64,000 nt of DNA from Prorocentrum cordatum (lineage: Eukaryota; Sar; Dinophyceae; Prorocentrales; Prorocentraceae), in assembly GCA_963575745.1 (NCBI GenBank), contig CAUYUJ010005669.1, positions 711,628 through 775,627 of the forward strand, given 5' to 3'. Position 1 is the stretch's first letter; every line of letters starts with the position of its first letter. This document shows, in pieces, positions 31,000 to 41,489 of this stretch. The position numbers and the translations under genes were made by a program. Below the pieces are notes generated by a model, which ran no database searches, was not told the DNA's origin, and saw nothing but the letters and a program-made list of their open reading frames with translations.

Positions 31000-33460
31000 T
31001 TTATGTTTCATGGCCCCGAGGCCCGAAAGCGGCTCCTGGTGGGCCGAAGCGAAGGAACAAGCGCACCTCGATTGACACAGATCACGTCGCCAGAGGTCGG
31101 CCGCCATGCAGCCTCCTCAAGGGCGGCCTTGGGGCGCGCTGGGGATAGGACGCCCTGCTCGGCGGCGGCCTAGACCAGCAGCGCGCTTGGGCCCAGCTCG
31201 ACCAGGCCCTCGCGGAGGCGGGACTGCTCGCCGGCGGCGGCGGCCCGCTGAGGCCTCGGGGGCTCGCTCGCCCGAGGCCGAAGAACGACCCCGCGTGGAC
31301 CCGGCCAGGCCTCGGCTGCGACGATGACGACGACGACGAACCCGCTCAGCGGACGGGGCTGACGTAACTGCCGCCGACGCGCAGGCGCTTGAGGCCCAGA
31401 GGAGGTTCCACACCCCCGCGGCGGGTACCGCCGCTTACCCACGAGGGAGCCCCGCGCTGGCCACCCGCCGAACGGATGTGGCTGAAGCAGCGCACGGCAG
31501 GGTCACTGTGCGCACTGCGGCGAGCCGACCAGCATGGCCAGCGCTCCGACCGCTGGCGGCCACGACGTGCCCACCTGATCCCCAGACAACCGCGGCTCAT
31601 ACACGAGCGAGCGCGGTCCTGCCTACGGCCACTGGCGCGCCCGCGCGACCGCCAAAGCCCGCCTACGGGCGCCCTACGGCCAGGTCCGACGGGCATCGCA
31701 CTCCCGGGGTGGTGCCGACCACAGTACGGCGCCGCATCGACGACCTCGAAGACCAGCTGCGGCGTCTTCAGGAAACCGCCGTCCAACCGGGCGCTCAACG
31801 TCAACAGCTTTAGGCGCCAAGCTTGAGGTGGCCCAAGCTCACCGGGCTCGAGCGAGCACCGCCCGTTATAGTCACTCCGAGACTGCTGCACACCGTCACC
31901 GTCGCGTGCGCGGCCGCTCTCGGGCCGCCGACGCACGCCGCCAATCGGGACTCGCCTTATTGAGCAGCTGCCCGGCGCACCCCGAGGGAAGGGAACTCCC
32001 AAAGGGCCTTCTGCATCGGAAGGGCTGTCCCTGGCCATGCCTGGCCGCAGTCCAGTGTTCTGACTTGTGCGCACTTCTGGAAGCTTGGTGCCGCCGCCTC
32101 TCGGGCTTGCGCTCGGCCACCCAGCTCGTCAGCCACGCTGCCCGCCTCGTGTCGGCTCCGCAGCCTCGCGTCCGCCGAAAGGTAGAGACTTGCGCGCCGC
32201 AGGCAGGAACGCCTGGGACTCTTTGGGGGCAGTGCTCCCCGCGACCCTCTGAAACGCCTGGCAGTGGCCGCAAGTGCTAAGCGGGCCTCTGACGTGTACA
32301 GTGGGCGTGTGGACGACTCATCATCCGAACTTGCGCGCTCTCGCCTCACCCTGTTCTTCCTTTTCCTTTTCCTGCTCCTCCTCCTCCTCCTCCTCCTCCC
32401 AACAGCAGCAAAATGAAAGGGACGAGGGGAGGAGGGGTAGGGGCACGAGAACTGAAGGGAGGGGAAGAGCGAGGCATGATAAGGAGGGGGCCCAACACGC
32501 GTGCGTGCGACATACCAGTCCCCAGGGCCGCCGTGGCTGGCAAGACACCGGGGGATCGGTGCGCTCACAGGCCCGCCCCTGAGCATTGACCTCCTCTCCC
32601 CCTGCCCTTTCTCCATGTCTTACTCCGCGCTATTCCCGGCTCTCGCCCACCTGGGCACTGGGCCGGCTGGTGGGCTTAAGGCGGGCTGATGCGCGCTGTG
32701 CAAGGCTCGCCCCCCCCCCCCACACACCCTCCGGTGGCACAGCGGGCAGGCTCAGCCCTGCGCCCGTGCTGACGGCACAGCTGGCGGTTCCAGCTCGTGC
32801 ATACGACCCGCTCCTGCTTCTTCCCTCCCCTCCTCCTCCTCTTGCCTGCCCTTGCTCAACAATTACTCCAGTCTCCCCTCGCCCTGCTACGCCCTCCGCC
32901 CGTCTCTGGCTTGCTCCGCACTTCCGTCCCGCCCTTCTCTTCAGCCTCCACCCGCTTCCCACCCCTCGCCCTCCACTTGCGCACCGCCTCGCCCTCTCCC
33001 GCCTGCGCCCCGCCCTGCCTCGCCCTGATACTTGCCGACCAAAACGCCGTCCTCCGTGGCTGGCTTGCGCGCTCGCGCGGGGAGTGGAAACACGGAGAAG
33101 GAGGAAAAGGAGGAGGGGGGGGGAGGCGGGAGGGGGGATGGAGGAAGGAGGAGGGATGAGGGATGGGGGATGGAGGAAGAGGGGGTAAGGAGAAGAGAGG
33201 AAGAAGCAGAAGCAGGAGGAGGAGGAGGAGGAGGAGGAGGAGGAGGAGAAGAACGAATAATGAGTGGACCAAATATTTACGGAAATGGGGGGAAGGAAAA
33301 CGGAAGGCTGGGAATGGGGAAACAGGAGATGGAGTGTGCCTGGGAGGATAGGAGGAGTATGGGGGAGTAGGAGGACTAGGAGTAAGAGTATTCGTAGTCG
33401 TAGTCGTAGTACAAATTGGGGCACGAGGGGAAAAACTACTATCCTATGGGTCGAGGCGAG
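31000..33460. other. No gene recognised; A/G tracts near 33.1-33.4 kb
   Basis: GC-rich frames on both strands up to 242 codons lack motifs. One plus-strand stretch near 31720-31810 (RRRIDDLEDQLRRLQETA) could form a coiled coil. TCC-rich (32365-32400, 32820-33020) and GGA-rich tracts (33090-33250) follow. Confidence 0.35.
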
Positions 33461-34410
33461 ACGGGCCGAGATTGAAGGCCCATGTCTCTTCGGTGCAAGT
33501 CGTCTTCTTTGAATTCATCTTCCGGCGGCGTAGATGCACGCCGCGCCATGCGCCTGGCCTGGGCGGGCGGGCGCCCCCGCGGAGGGGTGGTGCGTGGGGG
33601 GGGCGGCTTGGTTTGTCGGAGGCAGCCCTGGGTGCCCGTTGCTCGGACATCAGCCGTGCAGCTGTTGCGCCCGTGCGAAGCGCTGCGGTTCCCGTCTTAC
33701 GCGACGCGGCCTCGGTGGAAGCCGCGGCCCCGCGGATCGCCCTCTTGCGCCCCGCCCGCCGTGCCGCGGCGCCAGGCCCGCGGGCTCCGAACGCCCCCTC
33801 TTCGTTATCGTTGTTGGCGCGATTGGGCTGGCAGAGGGCCGCGGGGTTTTCCCGCTCTGCCCGCCGCGCATCTGCGAGCGCGTTGCCTGGGGGGGGGGGG
33901 GGGCGAGGGGGCGTCGGGGCGCGGGACTGTCGCCAGCTTGCCACCGCTCGCAAGATGAGCATCGTTTGCACGGCGCTTCCGCCTGTTGCCGCGCGCGACC
34001 TGGAGGGCGCGTCCGCGGGCGGCGCCGAGCTCCGTGGCTGCCGGGGCGAGGTTCTTCAAACCCCTGCGGATGCTCCCCGCGCGCAGATCGTCGCTCGCAT
34101 TGGCGGCGATCTCAGCCGCCCAGTCAGCGTTGGAGTCGTGGACGCGAACGCGGACTGCCTCGGCGCTACGTGCCATGCGCTGGCACCCTGCGTTCGACGG
34201 CAGGAAATCTTACGAGAAATGTGCTGACGACGATTTGCCTGCCTCGGAGTGCACCGCATCCAGGGCGGCGACGTCGAAAGCTGCCGTCGACGCGGCCGCC
34301 GTGGGCGCGAGGGGCCCGAGCGTCCGCCCGCGCGCGCCGCGAGATGCGAGGGCCGCGAAGGCGGCCGCGACGGATGTCGGGGGCGTCATCTTCGGCGAGA
34401 GCAACGTCCA

Positions 34411-34824
34411 CTATCCGAGGCCCATTGCAGCCCGAGCCGCTTGCGCGAGGAGGTAGTCGCGCTTGGAGCGCGCTTCGGCCGCCCGGAAGACGCGCGCGAC
34501 GTTCGCATTGGCGGCCGCAGCAGTCGCGCCCACGACGGGCGCAGATGCCTGCCTCCTTGCGACCTGAGCAAGACTGGGGTGGACAGGCGGCCCAGCAGCT
34601 GCCGGCCCGAACCCGAGATCATTGAAGCACGCCGTCCTCCTTGCTTTGGCGCCGCGGCCCTCGTCGTCGGACAGCGCTAGGGCCGGGGTGTTAAGGCGCC
34701 GAGGGGTTACGAAGTCCTTGTAGCGAATGTGTCGCGCCCGGCACAGTGCGCAGCCTCCTGCGGCCGAGGATTGCGAGTGCGCCATTCGGGGCGCGGTTTT
34801 CCGCGGCAGCGTCGTTCTACACAA
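34411..34824 (-). CDS. Unrecognised ORF / candidate exon 4 of broken gene
   Basis: 137-codon minus frame overlapping the end of the preceding frame by a few bases. It contains GGCALCRARHIRYKDFV (a CxxC pair) and an Ala-rich C-terminal half (VVGATAAAANANVARVFRAAEA). Similar Ala-rich frames continue to about 33.8 kb. I do not recognise it. Confidence 0.3.
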   Translation of the reverse strand: MCRTTLPRKTAPRMAHSQSSAAGGCALCRARHIRYKDFVTPRRLNTPALALSDDEGRGAKARRTACFNDLGFGPAAAGPPVHPSLAQVARRQASAPVVGATAAAANANVARVFRAAEARSKRDYLLAQAARAAMGLG

Positions 34825-35218
34825 AATCGTAGAAGTAGAATCTGTGAGCAGCGAGCCCCTCTGGTTTGACGAAATTGTCGGCCGCGTACTTCTTGAAGAA
34901 AGGCTTCGCCGCGGGAGTAAAGTGGCCGCCCGTCGCTCGCTCGTTTGCGGTGTTCTCTGCGGGGCCCTTCAGAAATGAGCCGACGTCGCCTGTCGTCCTG
35001 AAGTAATCGGCCGCTCGCTCTGCAACTCCAAAGATTGTCTCCATGCGGAAGGCAAGCTCCTCGTTGACACTGCGGAAGAACTTGTCTGGGTAGTCTGCGG
35101 GAGGGCAGCTATCCATCCGCCCTTCCGGCCTTGGATGACGGCAAGGCAAACCAAATCTGGAAAACTGGCGCGACATCTTCGCCGCTATCTGGCAGACCAG
35201 CAACATCGCCCCTTCCAC
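34817..35218 (-). CDS. Unrecognised ORF / candidate exon 3 of broken gene
   Basis: 133-codon minus frame with balanced composition, unlike the repeat-derived frames around it. Segments such as DYPDKFFRSVNEELAFRMET and FGVAERAADYFRTTGDVGSF look like folded protein, and aromatic residues cluster at the end (HRFYFYDFV). No family recognised. Adjacent frames on the same strand (35248-35616 and 34411-34824) suggest exons or a frameshifted gene. Confidence 0.35.
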   Translation of the reverse strand: MEGAMLLVCQIAAKMSRQFSRFGLPCRHPRPEGRMDSCPPADYPDKFFRSVNEELAFRMETIFGVAERAADYFRTTGDVGSFLKGPAENTANERATGGHFTPAAKPFFKKYAADNFVKPEGLAAHRFYFYDFV

Positions 35219-35247
35219 TGGCTGCGGCGTCCGCCGCGTTTGTCATG

Positions 35248-35616
35248 TTACCTCGTGTCGAGTGCGTTCGCTTTCGCGTAGCCCGCGTTCCTCATGACTG
35301 CAGTTTCTAACGCCGCGACGCACGCTGCTGCGAAACACATGGGGCTCCCGAAATCGCCCGCGTTGTGGTTCACAGGGCATGCAGGACACCCTATGTTTGA
35401 CATCCAGAGAGGGACCAAAATGCCCCCAGCGACGTAGCGTTCCGAGAGCGAACTCATACCCTCAACCTTCTGATGGCTGCACTGGATGCGCCCGGTCGTC
35501 CAAGAGGAAACGATGCTGAACGAGAAAAACTTCTCGTCCGGGGCCCTAGTTGTGTCGGCTATGCTTGCGTAGAATCGCTCGGTGCCGTAGAGGTTGCCGC
35601 AAACACCACCACCCAC
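35248..35616 (-). CDS. Unrecognised ORF / candidate exon 2 of broken gene
   Basis: 122-codon minus frame, open some way upstream of its ATG. It contains GNLYGTERFYASIADTTRAP, FFSFSIVSSWTTGRIQC and a Cys/Pro segment (SNIGCPACPVNH). Composition is protein-like. No family recognised, and no clear start context. Confidence 0.35.
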   Translation of the reverse strand: MGGGVCGNLYGTERFYASIADTTRAPDEKFFSFSIVSSWTTGRIQCSHQKVEGMSSLSERYVAGGILVPLWMSNIGCPACPVNHNAGDFGSPMCFAAACVAALETAVMRNAGYAKANALDTR

Positions 35617-35738
35617 TCCCTGCGGTGCTGCCCGTGGCCCCGACGCGGCGCCATGAAAGTGAAGCGGCTGCGCGGGCTACGCCCGGGCCGCGGCCCCTGG
35701 AGCGCACAGCGCGATGTAACCATGGTTTGCTGGAGCAT

Positions 35739-35870
35739 CTACTCGTTTTCTTCGGCGCCGATGATGCGGGCGCCCAGCTCGGCGGCGGTGGCCAACAGGG
35801 TCAACGCGGCGGTCGGCGACTCCATGGCTGGAGAAACGAAGGGCATGCGGAAAATTATGTCCCTGGGCAT
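35739..35870 (-). CDS. Unrecognised short ORF / candidate exon 1
   Basis: 43-codon minus frame MPRDIIFRMPFVSPAMESPT...GARIIGAEENE followed by TAG. The GAGTAG end could alternatively be an exon/intron edge (GTAG). It lies just upstream of and on the same strand as the 35248-35616 frame. Confidence 0.25.
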   Translation of the reverse strand: MPRDIIFRMPFVSPAMESPTAALTLLATAAELGARIIGAEENE

Positions 35871-36138
35871 GCAGGCTGATGCAGGAAGTGGCCAAATATG
35901 TATGCTGAGACACCCCTGGCAAAGGAGCCTTCTGAGGCTTTTACGTAGGCCCTTGCTCTTGACCCTCGAGCTTGCGCCAAAGGTGAGCTATTCATCCGTG
36001 TTGCGTGTTGCATGTATTCGTTTCGGATCGTCGTGTATTTCGTTATGGCAGGTCGTTGGTGGTTGACCATGGTTGTTGTGCACGTGTGCCCTTGCTTGGT
36101 CTTTGTGCATGGCTTGATGTATGTTGTGTATGTCAGAG

Positions 36139-38455
36139 GTTGGGGGGTGAGATCGCAGTGAAAAGGAGACCCCCCGCCGGGAAATCGGCTTCGCTTTCGC
36201 GTTCGTGTCGTGCGTGCGGGCGAGGCGAAGCTGCGCGTGATCCTCCTGTAGCTAAGCCGAAATAGGAACGAAAATCCGTGTCCCGTCCGCCGGTGTCTAG
36301 GAGGTGTCCCAGTTGGGCCGGGCGGTGTCCCAGGTGTCCCAGGTGTCCGTAGGAGCGGAAGTCCGTTTCCCGTCCGCCGGTGGCCGGGAGGTGTCCCAGT
36401 TGGGCCGGGCGGTGTCCTGGATGTCCCGGGTGTCAGTAGGAGCGAAACTCCGTTACCCGTCCGCAGGTGGCCAGGAGGTGTTCCAATTGGGCCGGGCGGT
36501 GTCCCGGGTGTCCCGGGCGTATTTCATAATTCATATTGTTCGGCACCTGCGGCGGGCATTCTTATCCAATCCAGCTTATCTGTTCCAATCCACATTGTCC
36601 AATCCAATCCATCTTATCGACCCCATCTTGTCCCAGTTTAAATTATTCCACCCAATCCAATCCACCCAACCCAATCCATCAATTCATTTGTTTCTGCGCC
36701 TGCGGCGGGCCAATCCAATCCATCTTGTCTTATCCAGTCCACTTTACCCATCCAACCCATCTTATCTTATCCAATCCGTACTATCCCATCCAATCCAATC
36801 CACCCAACCAATCCATCAATTCATTTTTGTCGGCGCCTGCGGCGGGTTTTTTCTCCAATCCAGCTCATCTGATCCAATCCATCTGGTCCAATCCATCATA
36901 TATTATCCAACCCATATTGTCCCATCTTATAGTAACCCATCCAATCCAATCCATCCAACCCAATCCAAAGATTCATTTGTTTCTGCGTCTGCGGCGGGCC
37001 AATCCAACCCATCTTACATTATCCCATCCATTTCTTCCAATCCAAACCCATAATGTATTATGCCATCCATCTTATCCACAGCCAATCCAATCCAAGACTC
37101 TGATAGAGAGGGACAGACAGAAGGCGAGAGAGAGAGAGAGAGAAAAAGAGAGAGAGAGAGAGATGATATCAAGGTGACAGGCTGGAGGTCAGTCAGAGTG
37201 GGCATTTGATCCCAATCCCCCCCAACCTCCTGATCGCCCGCCAGGCGGTCGCGTCGGTATCACATTGGTGTTCGTTGGTGATGCATGTTGTTGGTGTGAA
37301 TTCGTGGTGCCCGCTGCCGACGCCTGCCTTCGATGCAGGTTATTGGTGGCAACGACTGGTGTGTGCATTTGACATGTACTATGCGTACACGTCCTTTGTG
37401 CATGTTCTTTGATGTGTGATCGGAGGTTGGGGGGTGAGATCGCAATGAAACGGAAACCCCCCACCGGGAAATCGGCTTCGCTTTCGCGTTCGTGTCGTGC
37501 ATGCGGGCGAGGCGAAGCTGCGCGTGATCCTCCTGTAGCTAAGCCGAAGTAGGAGCGAAAGTCCGTTTCCCGTCCGCCTGTGGCCGGGAGGTGTCCCAGT
37601 TGGGTCGGGCGGTGTCCTGGGTGTCCCGGGTGTCAGTAGGAGCGAAAAACCGTTACCCGTCCGCCGATGGCCGGGAGGTGTCCCAGTTGGGCCGGGCGGT
37701 GTCCTGGATGTCCCGGGTGTCAGTAGGAGCGAAACTCCGTTACCCGTCCGCAGGTGGCCAGGAAGTGTCCCAATTGGGCCGGGCGGTGTCCCGGGTGTCC
37801 CGGGTGTCCCGGGCGTATTTCATAATTCATATATTTCGGCACCTCCGGCGGGCTTTCTTATCCAATCCAGCTTATCTGTTCCAATCCATACTGTCCAATC
37901 CCATCCATCTCATCTTATCGAACCCATCCTGCCCCAGCTGAAATTCTTCCACCCAATCCAATCCACCCAACCCATCCACCCAACCCAATCCATCAATTCA
38001 TTTGTATCTGCGCCTGCGGCGGGCCAATCCAATCCATCTTGTCTTATACTATCCAATACACTTCTTCCAATCCAACCCATCTTATCCAATCCATCTTATC
38101 CCATCCAATCCAATCCACCCAACCCAATCCATCCATTCATGTTTGTCGGCGCCTCCGGCGGGCTTTCTTATCCAAACCAGCTTATCAGCTCCAATCCATC
38201 TTGTCCAACCCAACCCATCTTATCTGATCCAACCCGTGTTGTCCCATCTTATCTTATCCCACCCGATCCAATCCATCCAACCCAATCCATCAATTCATTT
38301 GTTTCTGCGCCTGCGGCAGGCCAACCCAATCCATCTTAGCTTACTCAATCCACTTTTCCAATCCAGCCCATCTTATCTTATCCAATCCTTCTTACCCCAT
38401 CCAATCCAATTCAATCCAATCCACCCAACCCAATCCATCAATTCATTCTTGTCGG
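36139..38455. repeat. Segmental tandem duplication, period about 1.28 kb, with internal arrays
   Basis: The block GGTTGGGGGGTGAGATCGCA...CTGTAGCTAAGCCGAA occurs at 36139-36262 and again at 37423-37547. In each unit it is followed by 2-3 copies of a roughly 115 bp GTGTCCCAGTTGGGCCGGGCG repeat, and then by a long (TCCAATCCA)n-like array punctuated by TGCGCCTGCGGCGGGC. A (GA)n tract lies at 37108-37163. Open frames here (HPTHLIQS repeats) are by-products. Confidence 0.8.
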
Positions 38456-38498
38456 CGCCTGGGCGCGATCGCGGCAGACTGCGAGGCTCGAGCGTTCG

Positions 38499-39038
38499 GT
38501 GCCCTTGCCTTTCGCAAGCCGCCGCATGGCGTCCCTCCGTCCGCCTGTCATGGCGTCTCCCGCGGCGCGCATTCTCCGCGCGGCGCTCCCAGGGCCAGGC
38601 GCTGCCAGCCTTGGGGGCGGTGGCGCGGGCCAGGCTCTGCCAGCCCTGACTGGCGCGGCCTGCCCAGGGTCGCGCAGGGAAGCGCAACGGTTCGAATACT
38701 CCCCGCACTCTTTGGCCCGCTTCGTCGAGGTGGCCCTGGGGCACGCCGCGACGGGCCAGGACTTCTACGACGCGCTCGCAAACGTGCCTGGCGTTGCCCA
38801 GGTGCCGGGGGGGGGTCCTCCCCCATACTTGGCTGCCGGGGTGGGGTGGGGTGGGGGGCGGCTGAATTCGCCGGGGGGGGGGGGGCGGCGGCGGAAGGGG
38901 GTGCGGGTGGCGGCATTCCTGGACGAGTCGGTTCGCCTATGCGAGCGCAAGGGCCAGGCGCTGCCAGCCCGCTGCGCTCGGAGCCAGGCGCTGCCAGCTC
39001 GATGTCGTTTCGGTGTGTGGGAGCAACCAAACAGGTGA
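38499..39038 (+). CDS. Candidate first coding piece of the 38.5-41.3 kb gene
   Basis: Plus-strand frame containing FEYSPHSLARFVEVALGHAATGQDFYDALANV and later AAFLDESVRLCERK, both protein-like, separated by a Gly-rich low-complexity stretch that may be an intron. Four copies of the 16-nt motif lie in it (38594, 38629, 38953, 38983); the last two read as KGQALPARC and SQALPARC. After them the protein-like reading continues in a frame shifted by +2. Function unknown. Confidence 0.4.
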   Translation: MPLPFASRRMASLRPPVMASPAARILRAALPGPGAASLGGGGAGQALPALTGAACPGSRREAQRFEYSPHSLARFVEVALGHAATGQDFYDALANVPGVAQVPGGGPPPYLAAGVGWGGGRLNSPGGGGRRRKGVRVAAFLDESVRLCERKGQALPARCARSQALPARCRFGVWEQPNR

Positions 39039-39296
39039 AATGGCAGAGCCGCAAGTTGGACATGGGCAACGTGGGCGACCACTACATGGAGAAGAACGTG
39101 CTCGTGTACGTGCACGGCGCGGCCAGCGCGCCGCTCGTGTTCGACCTGACGCGCAACAAGCACATGCAGGAGGTGGAGGGGCGGGCGTTCACTGTGACGG
39201 CCTGCTTCACGAACCCGCCCCAGCACCTGGTCGCCCAGGCGTGGCGAATTCTGCTCGAGGTCTGCAGGGGCAAGGAGCTGTTGCTGGACCATGCAC
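39002..39296 (+). CDS. Second coding piece, unknown function
   Basis: Plus frame reading MSFRCVGATKQVKW, NVGDHYMEKNVLVYVHGAAS, LVFDLTRNKHMQEVEGRAF and TACFTNPPQHLVAQAWRILL. It has ordinary codon and residue composition and looks like a real domain, but I do not recognise it. It ends in a frame change near 39296, where a weak copy of the 16-nt motif (GTCAGGGGCTACTGCC) lies, and continues in the 672-codon frame. Confidence 0.45.
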
Positions 39297-41309
39297 GTCA
39301 GGGGCTACTGCCGCCGCGCGGTGGCCCCGGCGGGTCAGGGTGTGCCCGAGGACCTCCTCTTGACGCTGGAGCAGGGCGCCGACGCCGGCGAGGGGCCAGG
39401 TTCTGCCAGCTCCGGCGGCGCCCCTGCTAGCTCCAGCGGGCCCCCTGCCCCCAAGAAGAGCAGGTGTGCCAGCCCGCAGCGCGGGCCAGGCCCTGCCAGC
39501 TTTGCGCCGCGGGCACCCGTCGTTCCAACGGCCGCGGGGGCGGCCGCCTCCACGTATCAGTTCAGCGGGCCAACCGCGCCGCCTACGGCCGCGGTTCCGC
39601 TCGTTCCGACCGCAGCGCCGCCGACCCCTTCGGCGGCGCTCGTTCCGAAGGCGGCGGCCCCAAATCCTGCCGAGGTGCCTTCGCCGCTTGCGGTTTCGCC
39701 CGCTCCGAAGGCAGCTGCGCCGACCTCGGAGGCGGCGCCCGTTCCGAAGGCAGCGGGCCCAAATCCGTCGGAGGTGCCTTCGCCGGCGGCCCTTGCGTTG
39801 CAGGGGCCATGCGCTGCCAGCTCTGCGGCCGCGCTGGATGCAGCGGGGCAGCGCGCAGAGTACTCGCAAAGGGAAGTGGCGGTGGGCGACAAGAGCGAGG
39901 TGATGAGCGAGGAGCCGGGGCCAGGCTCTGCCAGCTCTTGTCTCGCAGGGGAGGACCAGCAAGCGGATTTTGTCCCAGACTACACGCCAGACGAGAAGGA
40001 CATGGGCCCCGAGTTGGTCAGCGCGCTGGCCAGGGAGTACACGGAGGCGGCGCAGGGAGAGGCACGGAACGCGATCGCGGCGGCCGATGCCCGCTGGGAC
40101 ATCCTGCCGTCGTATCTGCAGCTGACACCCGGCGAGGCGCCGCCGCCGGACACGCATCAGGCCGACATGATGGCCATGAAGTGGCGGGAGTGCGACCAAG
40201 TGCGCTTCCGTTCAGTGCCCACCGCGGCGGGCGATCTGCGCCTGCTGGCCACTATCGCCCCTACGCGCCAGGACATCCTGGACTGCACCAGGGAGTCCGG
40301 TGTCCCAGGTTCTCCCAGGCACCTGGACATGGACATCAAGCGGATCATGGACCCCGTCAGCGGCATCGACCCGCACGAGTTCATGGCTCGGGCGCACACA
40401 AGGTCCCTCCGCGTGGTGGAATTGAGGGAGGCTTCCACCCGCGTGTCGTACGACGCCCTGCTGTCGGATTTCCCGGCGATCACAGTGGGCAAGGTCGGTG
40501 ACCAGCTGCGGACGGAGGATGGGCGTGTCAGGGCGATCTCCCAGCTCGTGACCAAGCACAGCGGCGAGATCGTCGAGTTCGACCCGAACAGGACGTATTG
40601 GACGCTGCGCTCCAAGTCGGGGCCAGGCTCTGCCAGCTCTGACTCGGGACCCCTCCACCCACAGCTTTACTGCGTGGAAGGGGGTGGGCCAGTTGGCTTC
40701 GACGGCGTCGGCGAGTGTGGCCGCGGGGCAGGGGGGATCGACCTCGACATAGATACCCGGACGAGGATCGTCGCCAACCAGCTGGTGGGCGTAAGGCCGG
40801 CCGACCTGCTCCCAGACTGGCCCGCCCAGGTGAGCCGGGTCGCCGCGCCGTGCGTGAACGCCGAGAACCACCAGTGGCACCGCACGGGTCCGATCACCAA
40901 GCTCGGGGAGATGTTCATGGTCCTCAGCAAGAAATGCACGGCGAAGGCCATATACGCCGTCTTTCGCACGTGCCGCCTCGTGGTGTTCAAGAAGAAGGAC
41001 GCGACCAAGCCTGGCACGCCAGGCTGTGCCAGCGGGGCCAGGTTCTCGAGCAACGTTGGCGTGGTCGGAAGCGGCCTGCAGGCAACGGCCATCCGCAGGG
41101 AGCTCGTTGTCGCAACGAACGCGGAGGCGCTCGTTCACGACTACGTGATTGCGAACCAGGTGCATGTGGAGCGCGCGCGGACTGCCCCCCAGGAGGAGCT
41201 GTTCAACGAGGCAGTGAGCAGTGAGGTTCATGTACTAGCCGGCCGCTCTGCGGTTGATCGGGAGTTTCTGTATATAGAAGAAGGTGCGTGCGCTTGTTGG
41301 CGAGGGTGA
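39291..41309 (+). CDS. 672-codon ORF of unknown function with GPGSAS insertions
   Basis: Longest convincing non-transposon frame in the window. Residues about 25-190 are Pro/Ala-rich and low complexity (repeated VPxAAAP units). From about 195 the composition becomes that of a folded protein (DARWDILPSYLQLTP, MAMKWRECDQVRFRSV, MDIKRIMDPVSGIDPHEFM, EIVEFDPNRTYWTLRSK, TGPITKLGEMFMVLSKK). Five copies of the 16-nt motif lie in frame and read GPGSAS, GPGPAS, GPCAAS, GPGSAS and GPGSAS. The real start is probably upstream in another frame (piece 39002-39296). Near 41285 GAAGAAG is followed by GTGCGT, a plausible splice donor, so the last codons may be intronic. No family recognised. Confidence 0.55.
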   Translation: MHVRGYCRRAVAPAGQGVPEDLLLTLEQGADAGEGPGSASSGGAPASSSGPPAPKKSRCASPQRGPGPASFAPRAPVVPTAAGAAASTYQFSGPTAPPTAAVPLVPTAAPPTPSAALVPKAAAPNPAEVPSPLAVSPAPKAAAPTSEAAPVPKAAGPNPSEVPSPAALALQGPCAASSAAALDAAGQRAEYSQREVAVGDKSEVMSEEPGPGSASSCLAGEDQQADFVPDYTPDEKDMGPELVSALAREYTEAAQGEARNAIAAADARWDILPSYLQLTPGEAPPPDTHQADMMAMKWRECDQVRFRSVPTAAGDLRLLATIAPTRQDILDCTRESGVPGSPRHLDMDIKRIMDPVSGIDPHEFMARAHTRSLRVVELREASTRVSYDALLSDFPAITVGKVGDQLRTEDGRVRAISQLVTKHSGEIVEFDPNRTYWTLRSKSGPGSASSDSGPLHPQLYCVEGGGPVGFDGVGECGRGAGGIDLDIDTRTRIVANQLVGVRPADLLPDWPAQVSRVAAPCVNAENHQWHRTGPITKLGEMFMVLSKKCTAKAIYAVFRTCRLVVFKKKDATKPGTPGCASGARFSSNVGVVGSGLQATAIRRELVVATNAEALVHDYVIANQVHVERARTAPQEELFNEAVSSEVHVLAGRSAVDREFLYIEEGACACWRG

Positions 41310-41470
41310 TGAGGTTCCTCCTCCTCCTCCTCCTCCTCCTCCTCCTCCTCCTCCTCCATCCTTCTCTTGCCTCCGTCTGTCCTCCTCCACCCCGCAGCTC
41401 CATCATCTTCTCCTCCTCCTCCTCCTCCTCCTCCTCCTCCTCCTCCTCCTCCTCCTCCTCCTCCTCCTCA
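41310..41470. repeat. Two CTC microsatellite blocks
   Basis: (CTC)n at 41315-41358 and 41412-41470, inside the presumed intron after the 672-codon frame. Confidence 0.9.
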
Positions 41471-41489
41471 TTCCTCCTCTGGGCACCTC

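Noticed and set aside
38953-38998. Motif copies as miniature introns
   Set aside because: 16 nt is too short for spliceosomal removal and there are no GT/AG-type ends; kept only as an open excision question in the findings.
39291-41309. RNA 2'-phosphotransferase (Tpt1/KptA) assignment for the 672-codon ORF
   Set aside because: A vague similarity in the RTEDGRVRAISQLVTKHSG region, but the conserved His/Arg motifs of that family could not be placed.
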